From positions 1 through 64,000 of the forward strand of contig JALXDL010000051.1 of NCBI GenBank assembly GCA_026990385.1: a DNA stretch of 64,000 bases. Reading direction: 5' to 3'. The DNA comes from DRKI01 sp011051875. Its GTDB lineage: Bacteria; Desulfobacterota; Desulfobulbia; Desulfobulbales; Desulfobulbaceae. The translations under genes and the position numbers were made by a program. Positions 24,537 to 32,952 of the stretch are shown here, in pieces. The notes under the pieces were generated by a model. It ran no database searches. It saw nothing but the letters and a program-made list of their open reading frames with translations, and was not told where the DNA came from. Each line of letters begins with the position of its first letter. The first letter of the stretch is position 1.

Positions 24537-25858
24537 TAGAATTTCAGCACCCGGGCCAGGGTCACCAGCGGGTCCCAGACCGGGGCAAAGGGCGGCGCAT
24601 AGGCCAGGTCGGAGAAGAACAGGTCACGGAGCGTGCTGCCCTGCTGCAGGGCCAGGGCAAAGGTGTCGATCCTGGCAAGCACACCGCGGCCCGCCGCCTG
24701 CAGCCCCAGGAGACGGCCGCTCTCCTGCTCGGCGATTCCCTTGAGCCGAAGCTCGCCATGTCCCGGGAAGTAGGCCGGACCGGTGCTGGTATTGATCACG
24801 GCGCTTTTCACTTCAAAGCCGGCCCGCCTGGCCTCCTCCTCGCCCAGGCCGGTGCGGCCGATTTCCAGGTCCATGAACCGGGTAATGGCGGTGCCGACCA
24901 CGCCCGGAAAGCGGATGTCGTGACCGGCCATGTTGGAGCCGGCCACGAACCCCATCTTGTTGCCCGGCGGTGCCAGGGCGATCCAGATGTTCTTTCCGGT
25001 CAGCAGGTGGCGGCACTCGGCCACGTCGCCGGCTGCATAGACATTGGCGCAACTGGTCTGCATCCGGTCGTCGGTCCTGATGGCGCCACTTTCCCCAAGG
25101 ACGACCCCCAGCGACTCGGCCAAGGCGGTATCCGGCCTGATGCCGGTGGCCAGGATAACCAGGTCCGCCGGCAGGACAGCCCGTTCGGTGACCACCTGCT
25201 CCACCCGGCCCGATCCCTCGATGGCCCGGGTCGTCTCCTGCAGACGCAGATCAAGCTCGCCGGCAAGCCGCGCCCCGACCATGTCCGTGATCTCCCGGTC
25301 CAGGGTCCTGCGCAGGACGCGGTCACTGCGGCCGATCAGGGTCACCTGCATGCCGCGGCCGACAAAGGCCTCGGCCATCTCCAGGGCCACGTAGCCCGTG
25401 CCGATGACCACCACCTTCCGGACATCATGCTCCTCCATGTACTGCCGGATGATGCCGGCATCCGGGGGCAGGTCCGCGGTGAAGACGCCGGCCAGGTCAG
25501 TGCCCGGGATCGGCGGTCGGCGGGGAAGGGCGCCGGTGGCGAACAGGAGCCGGTCCCATGGATAGCGTCTCTCCCCTTCCTCTTCCCGGGCAACGACCTC
25601 GCCCTCGCGCACGGTCGTGACCCTGGCCCGGATGTGGAGGTCGATGTTGCGCTCGCGGATGAAAAATTCCGGCCTGTAGTGCATCAGCCTGTCCAGCGCG
25701 CTGATTCCCTCGACCACGTAGGGGATGCCGCAGGGCGCATGGCTGACCCATTCGCTGGCCTCAAGGACCGTGATCTTCCAGTCCGGCCGCAGTTTCCTGA
25801 TCCTGGAGGCTGCACTCATGCCGGCTGCGCCGCCGCCGATGATGACGATGTTTCGCAT
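24536..25858 (-). CDS. NAD(P)H-dependent sulfur oxidoreductase / CoA-disulfide reductase
   Basis: FAD-dependent pyridine-nucleotide-disulfide reductase, 440 aa. FAD site GGGAAG at 8-13; the redox cysteine C43 lies in WVSHAPCGIPYVVEG; NAD site near VVVIGTGYVALEMAEAF; second FAD motif NVYAAGDVAE; and a C-terminus DLAYAPPFAPVWDPLVTLAR that also binds CoA in relatives. From memory these motifs closely resemble archaeal NAD(P)H elemental-sulfur oxidoreductase (Nsr) and CoA-disulfide reductase of Pyrococcus. Known members reduce S0, polysulfide or CoA disulfides using one Cys and CoA. GGGGAAGG precedes the ATG at 25858. An upstream in-frame extension of 99 codons is discounted. Confidence 0.87.
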   Translation of the reverse strand: MRNIVIIGGGAAGMSAASRIRKLRPDWKITVLEASEWVSHAPCGIPYVVEGISALDRLMHYRPEFFIRERNIDLHIRARVTTVREGEVVAREEEGERRYPWDRLLFATGALPRRPPIPGTDLAGVFTADLPPDAGIIRQYMEEHDVRKVVVIGTGYVALEMAEAFVGRGMQVTLIGRSDRVLRRTLDREITDMVGARLAGELDLRLQETTRAIEGSGRVEQVVTERAVLPADLVILATGIRPDTALAESLGVVLGESGAIRTDDRMQTSCANVYAAGDVAECRHLLTGKNIWIALAPPGNKMGFVAGSNMAGHDIRFPGVVGTAITRFMDLEIGRTGLGEEEARRAGFEVKSAVINTSTGPAYFPGHGELRLKGIAEQESGRLLGLQAAGRGVLARIDTFALALQQGSTLRDLFFSDLAYAPPFAPVWDPLVTLARVLKF

Positions 25859-25995
25859 AGGCCTTCCCCTGCATAGAGCGTTGCACCTGTCTGCAAACAA
25901 AAAAGGACGATGTCCTGGCTGCTGGAGCCAGCCTAGCACACCTGCCGCTGCCTGACAACACCGTGCGGCCGGGAACAGACGGCTCATGCCGGGGA

Positions 25996-26024
25996 TTGAG
26001 ATCACAGCCATTCCATGGTATGAT
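25996..26024 (+). promoter_or_regulatory. Sigma-70-type promoter of cutA
   Basis: TTGAGA (25996-26001), 17-bp spacer, TATGAT (26019-26024); five of six matches in each box. The transcript would start about 95 bp before cutA. Confidence 0.6.
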
Positions 26025-26126
26025 ATCCAGATTGGACGTAGACCCGGATTGCGCCGGGCCGGAGCCGGCCACGCGTCCATTTCGCTGCAGACCGGGACTT
26101 GAATCCCGGCAGGAGAGGGGAGGCAG

Positions 26127-26447
26127 ATGACAGAGTATATCCAGGTTGTCACCACGGTGGAGACCAGGGAGCAGGCGGAAAAAATCGCCGAGGAGGTCCT
26201 GGGCAGCCGCCTTGCCGCCTGCGTCCAGATCAGCAGCTGCCATTCCCGCTACCGGTGGCAGGGAGCGCTGGAGCGGGCAGACGAGTACCTCTGCCGCATG
26301 AAGTCGCGGCAGGACCTGTTCGAGGGGCTGCAGATCCTGATCCGCGAACACCATCCCTATGATGTGCCGGAGATCCTGGCCTTTCCCGTGGTGGAAGGCA
26401 ACAAGGAGTACCTGGCCTGGCTGGAAAAGGAACTCCTGCCCGGATAG
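26127..26447 (+). CDS. cutA: CutA1-family protein
   Basis: Small trimeric cytoplasmic protein of the divalent-cation-tolerance family, 106 aa. Signature motifs: VVTTVETREQAEKIAEEVLG, RLAACVQIS, YRWQGALERADEYLCRMKS and HHPYDVPEILAFPV. The biochemical role remains uncertain in all bacteria, despite copper-tolerance phenotypes in E. coli. GGAGAGGGGAGG precedes the ATG. The next gene starts 2 bp later. Confidence 0.93.
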   Translation: MTEYIQVVTTVETREQAEKIAEEVLGSRLAACVQISSCHSRYRWQGALERADEYLCRMKSRQDLFEGLQILIREHHPYDVPEILAFPVVEGNKEYLAWLEKELLPG

Positions 26448-26449
26448 CC

Positions 26450-26668
26450 ATGGGGACCGGTATGACCGAAGAACCGAAAAAGCGCGGCCGTCGCCGCAGG
26501 AAAAAAACCCATGTCTGTCACTGCTGCAAGCAGGAAAAACCCTTCTGCTGGTCATGCACCTGTGGGTTCATGATCTGTCCCGGGTGTTTCGAGGAAAACA
26601 AGTGGGGCATCAGCAACGGTCCCACCTGGATCTGCCCGGATTGCGAGCGGGTGCACATGATGGAATAG
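26450..26668 (+). CDS. Cysteine-rich zinc-ribbon mini-protein, unknown function
   Basis: 72-aa protein with a strongly basic N-terminus (KKRGRRRRKK) and ten cysteines: CHCC, CWSCTC, CPGC and CPDC, ending in a conserved-looking WICPDCERVH. The arrangement fits one or two zinc ribbons. The basic tail suggests contact with nucleic acid or the ribosome, but that is inference. It follows cutA by 2 bp, so expression is coupled. ATG 26450 or the in-frame ATG 26462 could be used. I do not recognise a named family. Confidence 0.7.
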   Translation: MGTGMTEEPKKRGRRRRKKTHVCHCCKQEKPFCWSCTCGFMICPGCFEENKWGISNGPTWICPDCERVHMME

Positions 26669-26716
26669 GAGGCCCTGCCTCGTAGCCGCGCCAGACCTTG
26701 AAGCCCGGCAGCAGCA

Positions 26717-27535
26717 TTACCCCCGGCCATGGAACAACGGTCCCCGCCCGCCGGCGGCGCGGACGATTCGCCGGGCCGCGTTTTCTGCCAGTAACCGTTG
26801 CAGGTGGCGGACACTGGCGGCAAAGGCGGATCTGTCGTCATGGCCCAGGCAGAGATGGGCGGCAAAGGCCGTGGAGAGGATGCAGCCCGTGCCGTGGCTG
26901 TTCACCGTGTCGATGCGCGGGTGGCGCTCGCGCAGCGGTTCGCCCCGGCGGCGGACCAGGAAATCCGTGAGGAGGCTGCCGGTGCCGTGCCCGCCCTTGA
27001 CCAGGACACCGCGCATGCCGGGGTAGCGGTCCAGCAGTTCCCGGGCCATGGCCAGGGGATCGACGCTGCCCGGTCGGTCGTGACCGGCGAGCAGGGCAAG
27101 CTCGGGCAGGTTGGGGGTGAGAATCGTGGTTCGGGCCAGCAGGGCCTGGCGGATCACCTCCAGGCCGGCCCGGTCGGTCAGTTCCTCGCCCGTGGTAGCC
27201 GCCAGCACAGGATCAAAGATCACATCACCGGAAAAATCCGCCAGCGCCTCGCCCAGGGCTGCGCCGATCTCCCGGGTGCCGACCATGCCGATCTTGACCT
27301 GGGTGACATACAGGTCGTCGAGCACGGCCCGCACCTGTCGGGCCACCAGACCGGGTGCAAGCGGCGCCACCTGCTGCACGCCGCGGCTGTTCTGCACCGT
27401 GACGCAGGTCACGGCGGCCGCCCCGTAGACCCCGATATCGGCCATGGTCCTGATGTCGGCCTGGATGCCGGCGCCGCCGGTGGGGTCGGATCCGGCCACG
27501 GAGAGCACTGCGGGTGTCATATCTTTTGACTTCAT
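26717..27535 (-). CDS. thiD: Hydroxymethylpyrimidine/phosphomethylpyrimidine kinase
   Basis: Ribokinase-fold enzyme of thiamine synthesis, phosphorylating HMP and HMP-P. Motifs: VLSVAGSDPTGGAGIQADIR, VTVQNSRGV, KIGMVG, DPVLAATTGEEL, LTPNLPE, VLVKGGHG and the anion-hole loop DTVNSHGTGCILS. From ATG 27535 the protein is 272 aa. Starts at 27595 (GTG) or 27520 are possible, as no clear ribosome site decides. The gene is convergent with the Cys-rich protein gene. No other thi genes are here. Confidence 0.9.
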   Translation of the reverse strand: MKSKDMTPAVLSVAGSDPTGGAGIQADIRTMADIGVYGAAAVTCVTVQNSRGVQQVAPLAPGLVARQVRAVLDDLYVTQVKIGMVGTREIGAALGEALADFSGDVIFDPVLAATTGEELTDRAGLEVIRQALLARTTILTPNLPELALLAGHDRPGSVDPLAMARELLDRYPGMRGVLVKGGHGTGSLLTDFLVRRRGEPLRERHPRIDTVNSHGTGCILSTAFAAHLCLGHDDRSAFAASVRHLQRLLAENAARRIVRAAGGRGPLFHGRG

Positions 27536-27624
27536 GTCGGCCAGTGGGTAAACTGTATTGATCTGTTTTCCGGCCTCGGCCGGGATATCCTGCACTCTTA
27601 CTTCAAAATCCCGTAACGCACAAC

Positions 27625-29457
27625 GTGTCAGCCCACCAGTACGACGAATCCAAGATCAGGACCCTGAGTTCGCTTGAGCACATCCGCAAGCGGCCCGGGA
27701 TGTACATCGGCCGGCTCGGGAATGGCTCGCACCCGGACGACGGCATCTATATCCTGCTCAAAGAGATCATTGACAACGCGGTGGACGAGTTCATCATGGG
27801 GTTTGGCAAACGCGTCGACGTGGCCATTGACGACGAGGGCCGCTGCCGGGTGCGCGACTATGGCCGCGGCATCCCGCTGGGCAAGGTGGTGGAGTGCGTT
27901 TCCGTGATCAACACCGGCGCCAAGTACAACACCGAGGTCTTCCAGTTCTCCGTGGGCCTCAACGGTGTCGGCACCAAGGCGGTCAACGCCCTGTCGGCCT
28001 CGTTCACGGTCTGCGCCTTCCGCGAGGGCCGCTTCAAAAAGGCCCTGTTTGAGCATGGCGAGCTGCAGCGCGAGGAGGAGGGCGCAACCGGGGAGAAGGA
28101 CGGCACCCTGATCGAGTTCCTGCCCGATGCCGGGCTCTTTCCCGGCTTCCGCTTTGACCCGGAATACGTGGACCAGCGCCTCTGGCGCTACGCCTACCTC
28201 AACGCCGGCCTCAGCCTCTACATGAACGGCGAGCGCTACTATTCCCGGAATGGCCTGCTTGACCTGCTCGACCGGGAACTGGACGGTCGCGGTCTCTACG
28301 ATCCCATCCATCTCTCGGACAAGACCCTGGAGTTCGCCTTCACCCATACCGACGACTACGGCGACTCCTACTTCTCCTTTGTCAACGGCACCTATACCAG
28401 CGAGGGCGGCACCCACCTCTCCGCGTTCCGGGAGGGGATCCTCAAGGGGGTCAATGAATTCTCGGGCAGGAAATACACGGGCAAGGACGTGCGTGACGGC
28501 ATTGTCGGCACCCTCGCGGTCAAGGTCCAGGAGCCTGTTTTTGAGTCGCAGACAAAGAATAAGCTCGGGAATACAGAGATAAGGGCATGGATAGTTAATG
28601 CAGTGCGTGAGGCCGTGTCCACCCATCTCTACAAGTTTCCCGATGCGGCCGAGATCCTGATGGACAAGGTGCAGCGCAACGAGCGGGTGCGCCGCGAGCT
28701 GCAGTCGGTGCGTCGCGAGGCCAAGGTCAAGGCGAAGAAGGTGGCGCTCAAGATCCCGCAGCTCAAGGACTGCAAGTACCATCCCTCGCGGAGAAAGCCT
28801 TCCAGGGAGGGGCGGGAGAACATGGTCTTTATCACCGAGGGCCAGTCGGCGGCCGGCTCCATTGTCTCATCCCGTGACCCCATGACCCAGGCCGTGTTTT
28901 CGCTCAAGGGCAAGCCCCTGAACGTGCTCGGCCACCGGCTCGACCTGCTCTACAAGAACGACGAGATGTACTCGCTGATGCGGGCCCTCGACATCGAGGA
29001 GTCGATCTCCAATCTCCGGTTCGACAAGGTGATCCTGGCCACAGACGCCGACGTGGACGGCCTCCATATCCGCAACCTGCTGCTCACTTTTTTTCTCCAC
29101 TACTTCGAGCCCCTGGTCAAGCTGGGTCATGTCTACATCCTGGAGACGCCCATCTACCGGGTGCGCAATAAAAAGACCACCCGCTACTGCTACTCGGACG
29201 GGGAGATGGCCGAGGCGATCCGGGAACTCAAGGGAAGATCCCGCTCCGACCGGAGCGTGGAGGTGACCCGGTTCAAGGGCCTGGGCGAGATTTCGCCGCC
29301 TGAATTCAAGCAGTTCATCGGTCCGGACATGCGGCTCAGGCAGGTGCGCATCGACCGGCTCAGCGAGGTGAGCCGGGTGCTCAGGTTCTACATGGGCAAG
29401 AACACGCCCGAGCGCAAGCAGTACATCATGGATCACCTGACCCTGAGGCCGGCATGA
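27625..29457 (+). CDS. Type IIA topoisomerase subunit B (ParE/GyrB family, topo IV-like)
   Basis: ATPase/Toprim subunit, 610 aa. GHKL ATPase motifs: LLKEIIDNAVDEF (N-box), DYGRGIP and NGVGTKAVNAL. The Toprim region has EGQSAAGS at 405-412, where canonical GyrB/ParE has EGDSAGGS. The metal aspartates are intact in ATDADVDGLHI. The run TQAVFSLKGKPLNVLG resembles Bacteroidetes topoisomerase IV B. Start is a GTG with a weak ribosome site. It forms an operon with the A subunit 43 bp downstream. A separate gyrase is presumed elsewhere, so this is probably the decatenating enzyme; that assignment is inferred from architecture. Confidence 0.88.
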   Translation: MSAHQYDESKIRTLSSLEHIRKRPGMYIGRLGNGSHPDDGIYILLKEIIDNAVDEFIMGFGKRVDVAIDDEGRCRVRDYGRGIPLGKVVECVSVINTGAKYNTEVFQFSVGLNGVGTKAVNALSASFTVCAFREGRFKKALFEHGELQREEEGATGEKDGTLIEFLPDAGLFPGFRFDPEYVDQRLWRYAYLNAGLSLYMNGERYYSRNGLLDLLDRELDGRGLYDPIHLSDKTLEFAFTHTDDYGDSYFSFVNGTYTSEGGTHLSAFREGILKGVNEFSGRKYTGKDVRDGIVGTLAVKVQEPVFESQTKNKLGNTEIRAWIVNAVREAVSTHLYKFPDAAEILMDKVQRNERVRRELQSVRREAKVKAKKVALKIPQLKDCKYHPSRRKPSREGRENMVFITEGQSAAGSIVSSRDPMTQAVFSLKGKPLNVLGHRLDLLYKNDEMYSLMRALDIEESISNLRFDKVILATDADVDGLHIRNLLLTFFLHYFEPLVKLGHVYILETPIYRVRNKKTTRYCYSDGEMAEAIRELKGRSRSDRSVEVTRFKGLGEISPPEFKQFIGPDMRLRQVRIDRLSEVSRVLRFYMGKNTPERKQYIMDHLTLRPA

Positions 29458-29500
29458 GAGCACGCCCGGCCCTCATCATCCCTCTGAATGCGGTTTTTTC

Positions 29501-31579
29501 ATGACTTCCGGCCCGGTAGAGACAGAACGGCGGGGCAGGCTGCACCGCCTCTTTGACGCCAACTTCCTCGATTACACCTCCTACGTGATCCGGGAACGTG
29601 CCATCCCGGACGTGGACGACGGCCTGAAGCCGGTCCAGCGCCGCATCCTCCAGACCCTGCATAACATGGACGACGGCCGCTTCCACAAGGTGGCCAACGT
29701 GGTCGGCGAGACCATGAAGCTGCACCCGCACGGCGACCAGTCCATATTCGCGGCCCTGGTCAACCTGGCCAACAAGGGCTATCTCATCGAGCGGCAGGGC
29801 AACTTCGGCAACATCTTCACCGGCGACCAGGCCTCGGCCGCCCGCTACATCGAGTGCCGGCTGACCCCGCTTGCCAGGGAGACCCTGTTCAACAGGGAAC
29901 TCACCGAGTTCATCGACTCCTACGACGGCCGCATGCAGGAGCCGGTCACTCTGCCGGCCAAGCTGCCCCTGCTCCTCCTGCTGGGCGCCGAGGGCATTGC
30001 CGTGGGCATGGCCACCAAGATCATGCCGCACAACTTCTGCGAGCTGCTCCAGGCCCAGATCGACTACCTCCGGGGCCGCGACTTCACCCTGCTGCCCGAC
30101 TTTCCCCGCGGCGGCCTGGTGGACGTCACCGACTACAACCACGGCAACGGCCGGATCCGCTGCCGGGCCAGGATCGAGGAGAAGGACGAGAAGACCATCG
30201 TCATCCGGGAACTGCCCTACAACCTGACCACCCAGGCCCTGATCGACTCGGTGGAAAAGGCAACCAGGGCCGGCAAGCTGCGCATCACCTCCATCAACGA
30301 CTACACGGCCGAGGAGGTGGAGATCGAGATCAAGCTGGCCCGCGGCATCTATGCCGAAGAGACCATCGATGCCCTCTATGCCTTTACCGACTGCGAGCTG
30401 AGCGTCTCGCCGAGCCTGGTGGTGATCCAGGACAACATGCCGGCCCAGCCCACGGTGGAGGATGTCCTGCGCCGAAACACCGACCGGCTGGTCGACTTCC
30501 TGGAGCGGGAGCTGCGCCTGGAACTGGACGCGCTCAAGGAAAAACTGCATGCCAGGCGGCTTGAGCAGATATTCATCGAGGAGCGACTCTACAAGCGGAT
30601 CGAGGAGAAGATCAACTACAAGGCCGTGATCTCCGCGGTGCGCCAGGCCCTGGCACCCTATGCCGCGGAACTGGACCGCAAGGTGAGCAAGGCGGACGTG
30701 GAACGGCTCCTGGAGATCAGGATCCGCCGTATCTCGCGCTACGACATCAACCGCCAGCAGAAGGAGATCCGGGCAATCGAAAGAAACATCGTCCGGATCG
30801 AAAAGCACCTCCAGGACATGGTGGGCTACACCATCAACTACATCCAGGACCTGCTCGATCGCTACGGCAAGGAGTTCCCGCGCAAAAGCGAGCTGCGCCA
30901 GTTCGACGAGGTGGACGCCCGGGCCGCGGCCCTGGCCAACATCAAGGTGGTCTACAACCGGGAGTCGGGGTTCCTGGGGCACAAGATCACGGTGACCGAC
31001 AGGAAAAAGGACCTGGTGGTGACCTGTTCCGAGTACGACCGGCTGCTACTCATCTTCAAGGACGGTCTCTACAAGGTGATCCACCCCACGGACAAGTTTT
31101 TTGTCGGCAGCGACCTGCTCTGGTTCGGCGTGGTGGACAAGGATCTGGTCTTCAATGTCATCTACCGCAACGGTCTTGAAAACAGGAGCTATGTCAAGCG
31201 GTTCCGTATGCCCAAGTTTATCATCAACCGCGAGTACCGGCTCTTTCCCGAGCACAGGCGCTCCATCATCCAGCTGCTGGCCGTGGGTGAAAAGGGAGTG
31301 CGGGCCAGGATCAGCTTCGTCCCCTCTGCCCGGGCCCGCTACAATTCCGTGGAGATCGAGCTTGACGACTACCTGATCAAGGGCGTGGCCGCCCGCGGCA
31401 AGTCCCTGGGCAGCCGGGTGGTACGGCGGGTGACCGATGTCACCGGCCGGCCGCCGCGCAGGCAGGTGACCCCTGTCCCCCTGCCCGGATTCGGGACCAA
31501 GGGGGAGGACAGCAAAGGGCATCCTGAAGGAGACCAGGAAGTTTCAGAGAAGAAACAGGGAGATGATAAGAAGAGTTAA
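29501..31579 (+). CDS. Type IIA topoisomerase subunit A (ParC/GyrA family, topo IV-like)
   Basis: Breakage-reunion subunit, 692 aa. YVIRERAIPDVDDGLKPVQR and HPHGDQSIFAALV are the gate motifs. The catalytic tyrosine is Y116 in ASAARYIECRL. The long coiled-coil arm includes RRISRYDINRQQKEIRAIER. The C-terminal part is about 230 aa, shorter than a full GyrA beta-pinwheel, and ends in a low-complexity charged tail. No GyrA-box (QRRGGKG) is visible, consistent with topo IV-like rather than supercoiling activity. It partners the preceding B subunit. Confidence 0.88.
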   Translation: MTSGPVETERRGRLHRLFDANFLDYTSYVIRERAIPDVDDGLKPVQRRILQTLHNMDDGRFHKVANVVGETMKLHPHGDQSIFAALVNLANKGYLIERQGNFGNIFTGDQASAARYIECRLTPLARETLFNRELTEFIDSYDGRMQEPVTLPAKLPLLLLLGAEGIAVGMATKIMPHNFCELLQAQIDYLRGRDFTLLPDFPRGGLVDVTDYNHGNGRIRCRARIEEKDEKTIVIRELPYNLTTQALIDSVEKATRAGKLRITSINDYTAEEVEIEIKLARGIYAEETIDALYAFTDCELSVSPSLVVIQDNMPAQPTVEDVLRRNTDRLVDFLERELRLELDALKEKLHARRLEQIFIEERLYKRIEEKINYKAVISAVRQALAPYAAELDRKVSKADVERLLEIRIRRISRYDINRQQKEIRAIERNIVRIEKHLQDMVGYTINYIQDLLDRYGKEFPRKSELRQFDEVDARAAALANIKVVYNRESGFLGHKITVTDRKKDLVVTCSEYDRLLLIFKDGLYKVIHPTDKFFVGSDLLWFGVVDKDLVFNVIYRNGLENRSYVKRFRMPKFIINREYRLFPEHRRSIIQLLAVGEKGVRARISFVPSARARYNSVEIELDDYLIKGVAARGKSLGSRVVRRVTDVTGRPPRRQVTPVPLPGFGTKGEDSKGHPEGDQEVSEKKQGDDKKS

Positions 31580-31619
31580 TGCTGGGTCTGATGGCCCGGG
31601 CAGGGTGTCTCTGTTCTTG

Positions 31620-32303
31620 TCAGCCATGATCGGGCCGGCCGTGGCCCACTTGCCGAAACCGCCAGTGCCACGGCTCCCAGGGATGGCGATGACCGTTTTT
31701 CGGGTAGGTCTCGCTGAAGCCGAAACCGGCCGCGTGCCCTGTCAGCCAGCGGTACTGGGGCGTGGATGCGAACCGCCAGTTGCTGGGCGAGAAATCGACC
31801 GCCGTGCCGGTGCGGTGCTCGGAGTATCCCGGCGGGGCCACGAAACGGGTGATATCGGCAAAGGTCTTGCCCCGGGCCAGTTGCCGGGCAATGATCGTTT
31901 TCTGATATTGACTGGAGCGATAGCCGGAATCGATCTTCAGCTCGATCCCTTCCTTTTCCGCCGCGGCCGCCATGGCCACCAGGGCGTCGCGGGCATCGCG
32001 GCGCAGGTAGATCAGGCCGTGGTCTTTCGCCAGCCTGCGGGGCACGGGCGCAAGTTCGGCCAGGCCGGGCGGTTTTTCCCTGATCCTGAGCCCCCGCCAC
32101 TGGGCCGGCACCTCGAATTCCCGCCCGCCGATGCGCACGGTTTCCCGTTCCACGTCCGGCTGCGGCGCCTGTTCCATCCCTGTCCCGTGCTCTTGCGCCT
32201 GAGAAGCCGGCGCAGGGAGGGAGGCCGCGAGCAGCAGCAGGAGCAGCGGCAGCAGGGCAGGGCGGCGTATACGGCCGGAGGTCGGTGTTCGTGTTCCGCG
32301 CAT
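31620..32303 (-). CDS. VanY/DdpX-like D,D-carboxypeptidase (M15)
   Basis: Exported zinc peptidase trimming peptidoglycan stem peptides. A signal peptide spans about residues 16-36 (LLPLLLLLLAASLPAPASQA). The M15 motif SEHRTGTAVDF supplies the zinc His and Asp. The third ligand is in EPWHWRF near the C-terminus, and IDSGYRSSQYQ precedes them. Length 227 aa. It lies 4 bp after the PHP gene on the same strand. Periplasmic action is expected; a role in vancomycin resistance is not implied. Confidence 0.88.
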   Translation of the reverse strand: MRGTRTPTSGRIRRPALLPLLLLLLAASLPAPASQAQEHGTGMEQAPQPDVERETVRIGGREFEVPAQWRGLRIREKPPGLAELAPVPRRLAKDHGLIYLRRDARDALVAMAAAAEKEGIELKIDSGYRSSQYQKTIIARQLARGKTFADITRFVAPPGYSEHRTGTAVDFSPSNWRFASTPQYRWLTGHAAGFGFSETYPKNGHRHPWEPWHWRFRQVGHGRPDHG

Positions 32304-32307
32304 CGGG

Positions 32308-32952
32308 TCAGAGGCTGTTGACCATCTCGAGCATGTCCCGGCGGAGCTGCAGGTAGCGCTCCCTGTCCAGGCCGGCGCCGCGTCCCACCTTTTCCGCCAT
32401 CTCGGCGGTTAGAAAATCGCCAGGATCATGGGCGTCGGAATTGACTGCCAGCCGGGCACCGGTTTTCTCGGCCAGCCGGGCCACGTGGCCGTTGGTCAGG
32501 CTGTGGCCCTTACGGCCGGACAGTTCGAGAAAGATTCCCTTTTCCGCGGCCAGCCGCGCATCTTCCTCGGTGAGAAAACCGGGATGGGCCAGCAGGTCGA
32601 CCCCGGCCTCGAGGGCGGCCCGGTTGGTACCGGGCGCCACCGGCTCCACCGGGGTCTCGCCGTGCACGACCACGATCTGCGCGCCCAGCTCCCTGGCCTT
32701 CCTGGTCAGGGGCGCGATGAGCGGCGGCGGCACGTGGGTCAGCTCGATTCCCGGGATCAACCGCGTGCGGCTGACCGGGTTCAGGTCCCCGGCCGCACGC
32801 ACGATGCGGGGAATGATGAAGTCCAGGTTCGAGGAGTCGGCATGGTCGGTGATGGCGATGGCGGTATAGCCCATGACCTCCACCCGCCGCAGGTGCTCGG
32901 CCGGGACCAGGGCGCCGTCACTGAAAAAGGTATGACTGTGGATATCGATCAT
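32308..32952 (-). CDS. PHP-domain phosphoesterase (histidinol-phosphatase-like)
   Basis: 214-aa polymerase-and-histidinol-phosphatase domain. Metal-binding motifs are present in order: DIHSHTFFSDG, ITDHAD, GIELTHVP, VVHGE, LAHPGF and NSDAHDPGDF. Family members hydrolyse phosphomonoesters or nucleoside phosphates; the substrate is unknown. The start overlaps the miaB stop by 4 bp, so the two are coupled. No his genes are present, so a histidine-pathway role is unsupported. Confidence 0.85.
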   Translation of the reverse strand: MIDIHSHTFFSDGALVPAEHLRRVEVMGYTAIAITDHADSSNLDFIIPRIVRAAGDLNPVSRTRLIPGIELTHVPPPLIAPLTRKARELGAQIVVVHGETPVEPVAPGTNRAALEAGVDLLAHPGFLTEEDARLAAEKGIFLELSGRKGHSLTNGHVARLAEKTGARLAVNSDAHDPGDFLTAEMAEKVGRGAGLDRERYLQLRRDMLEMVNSL

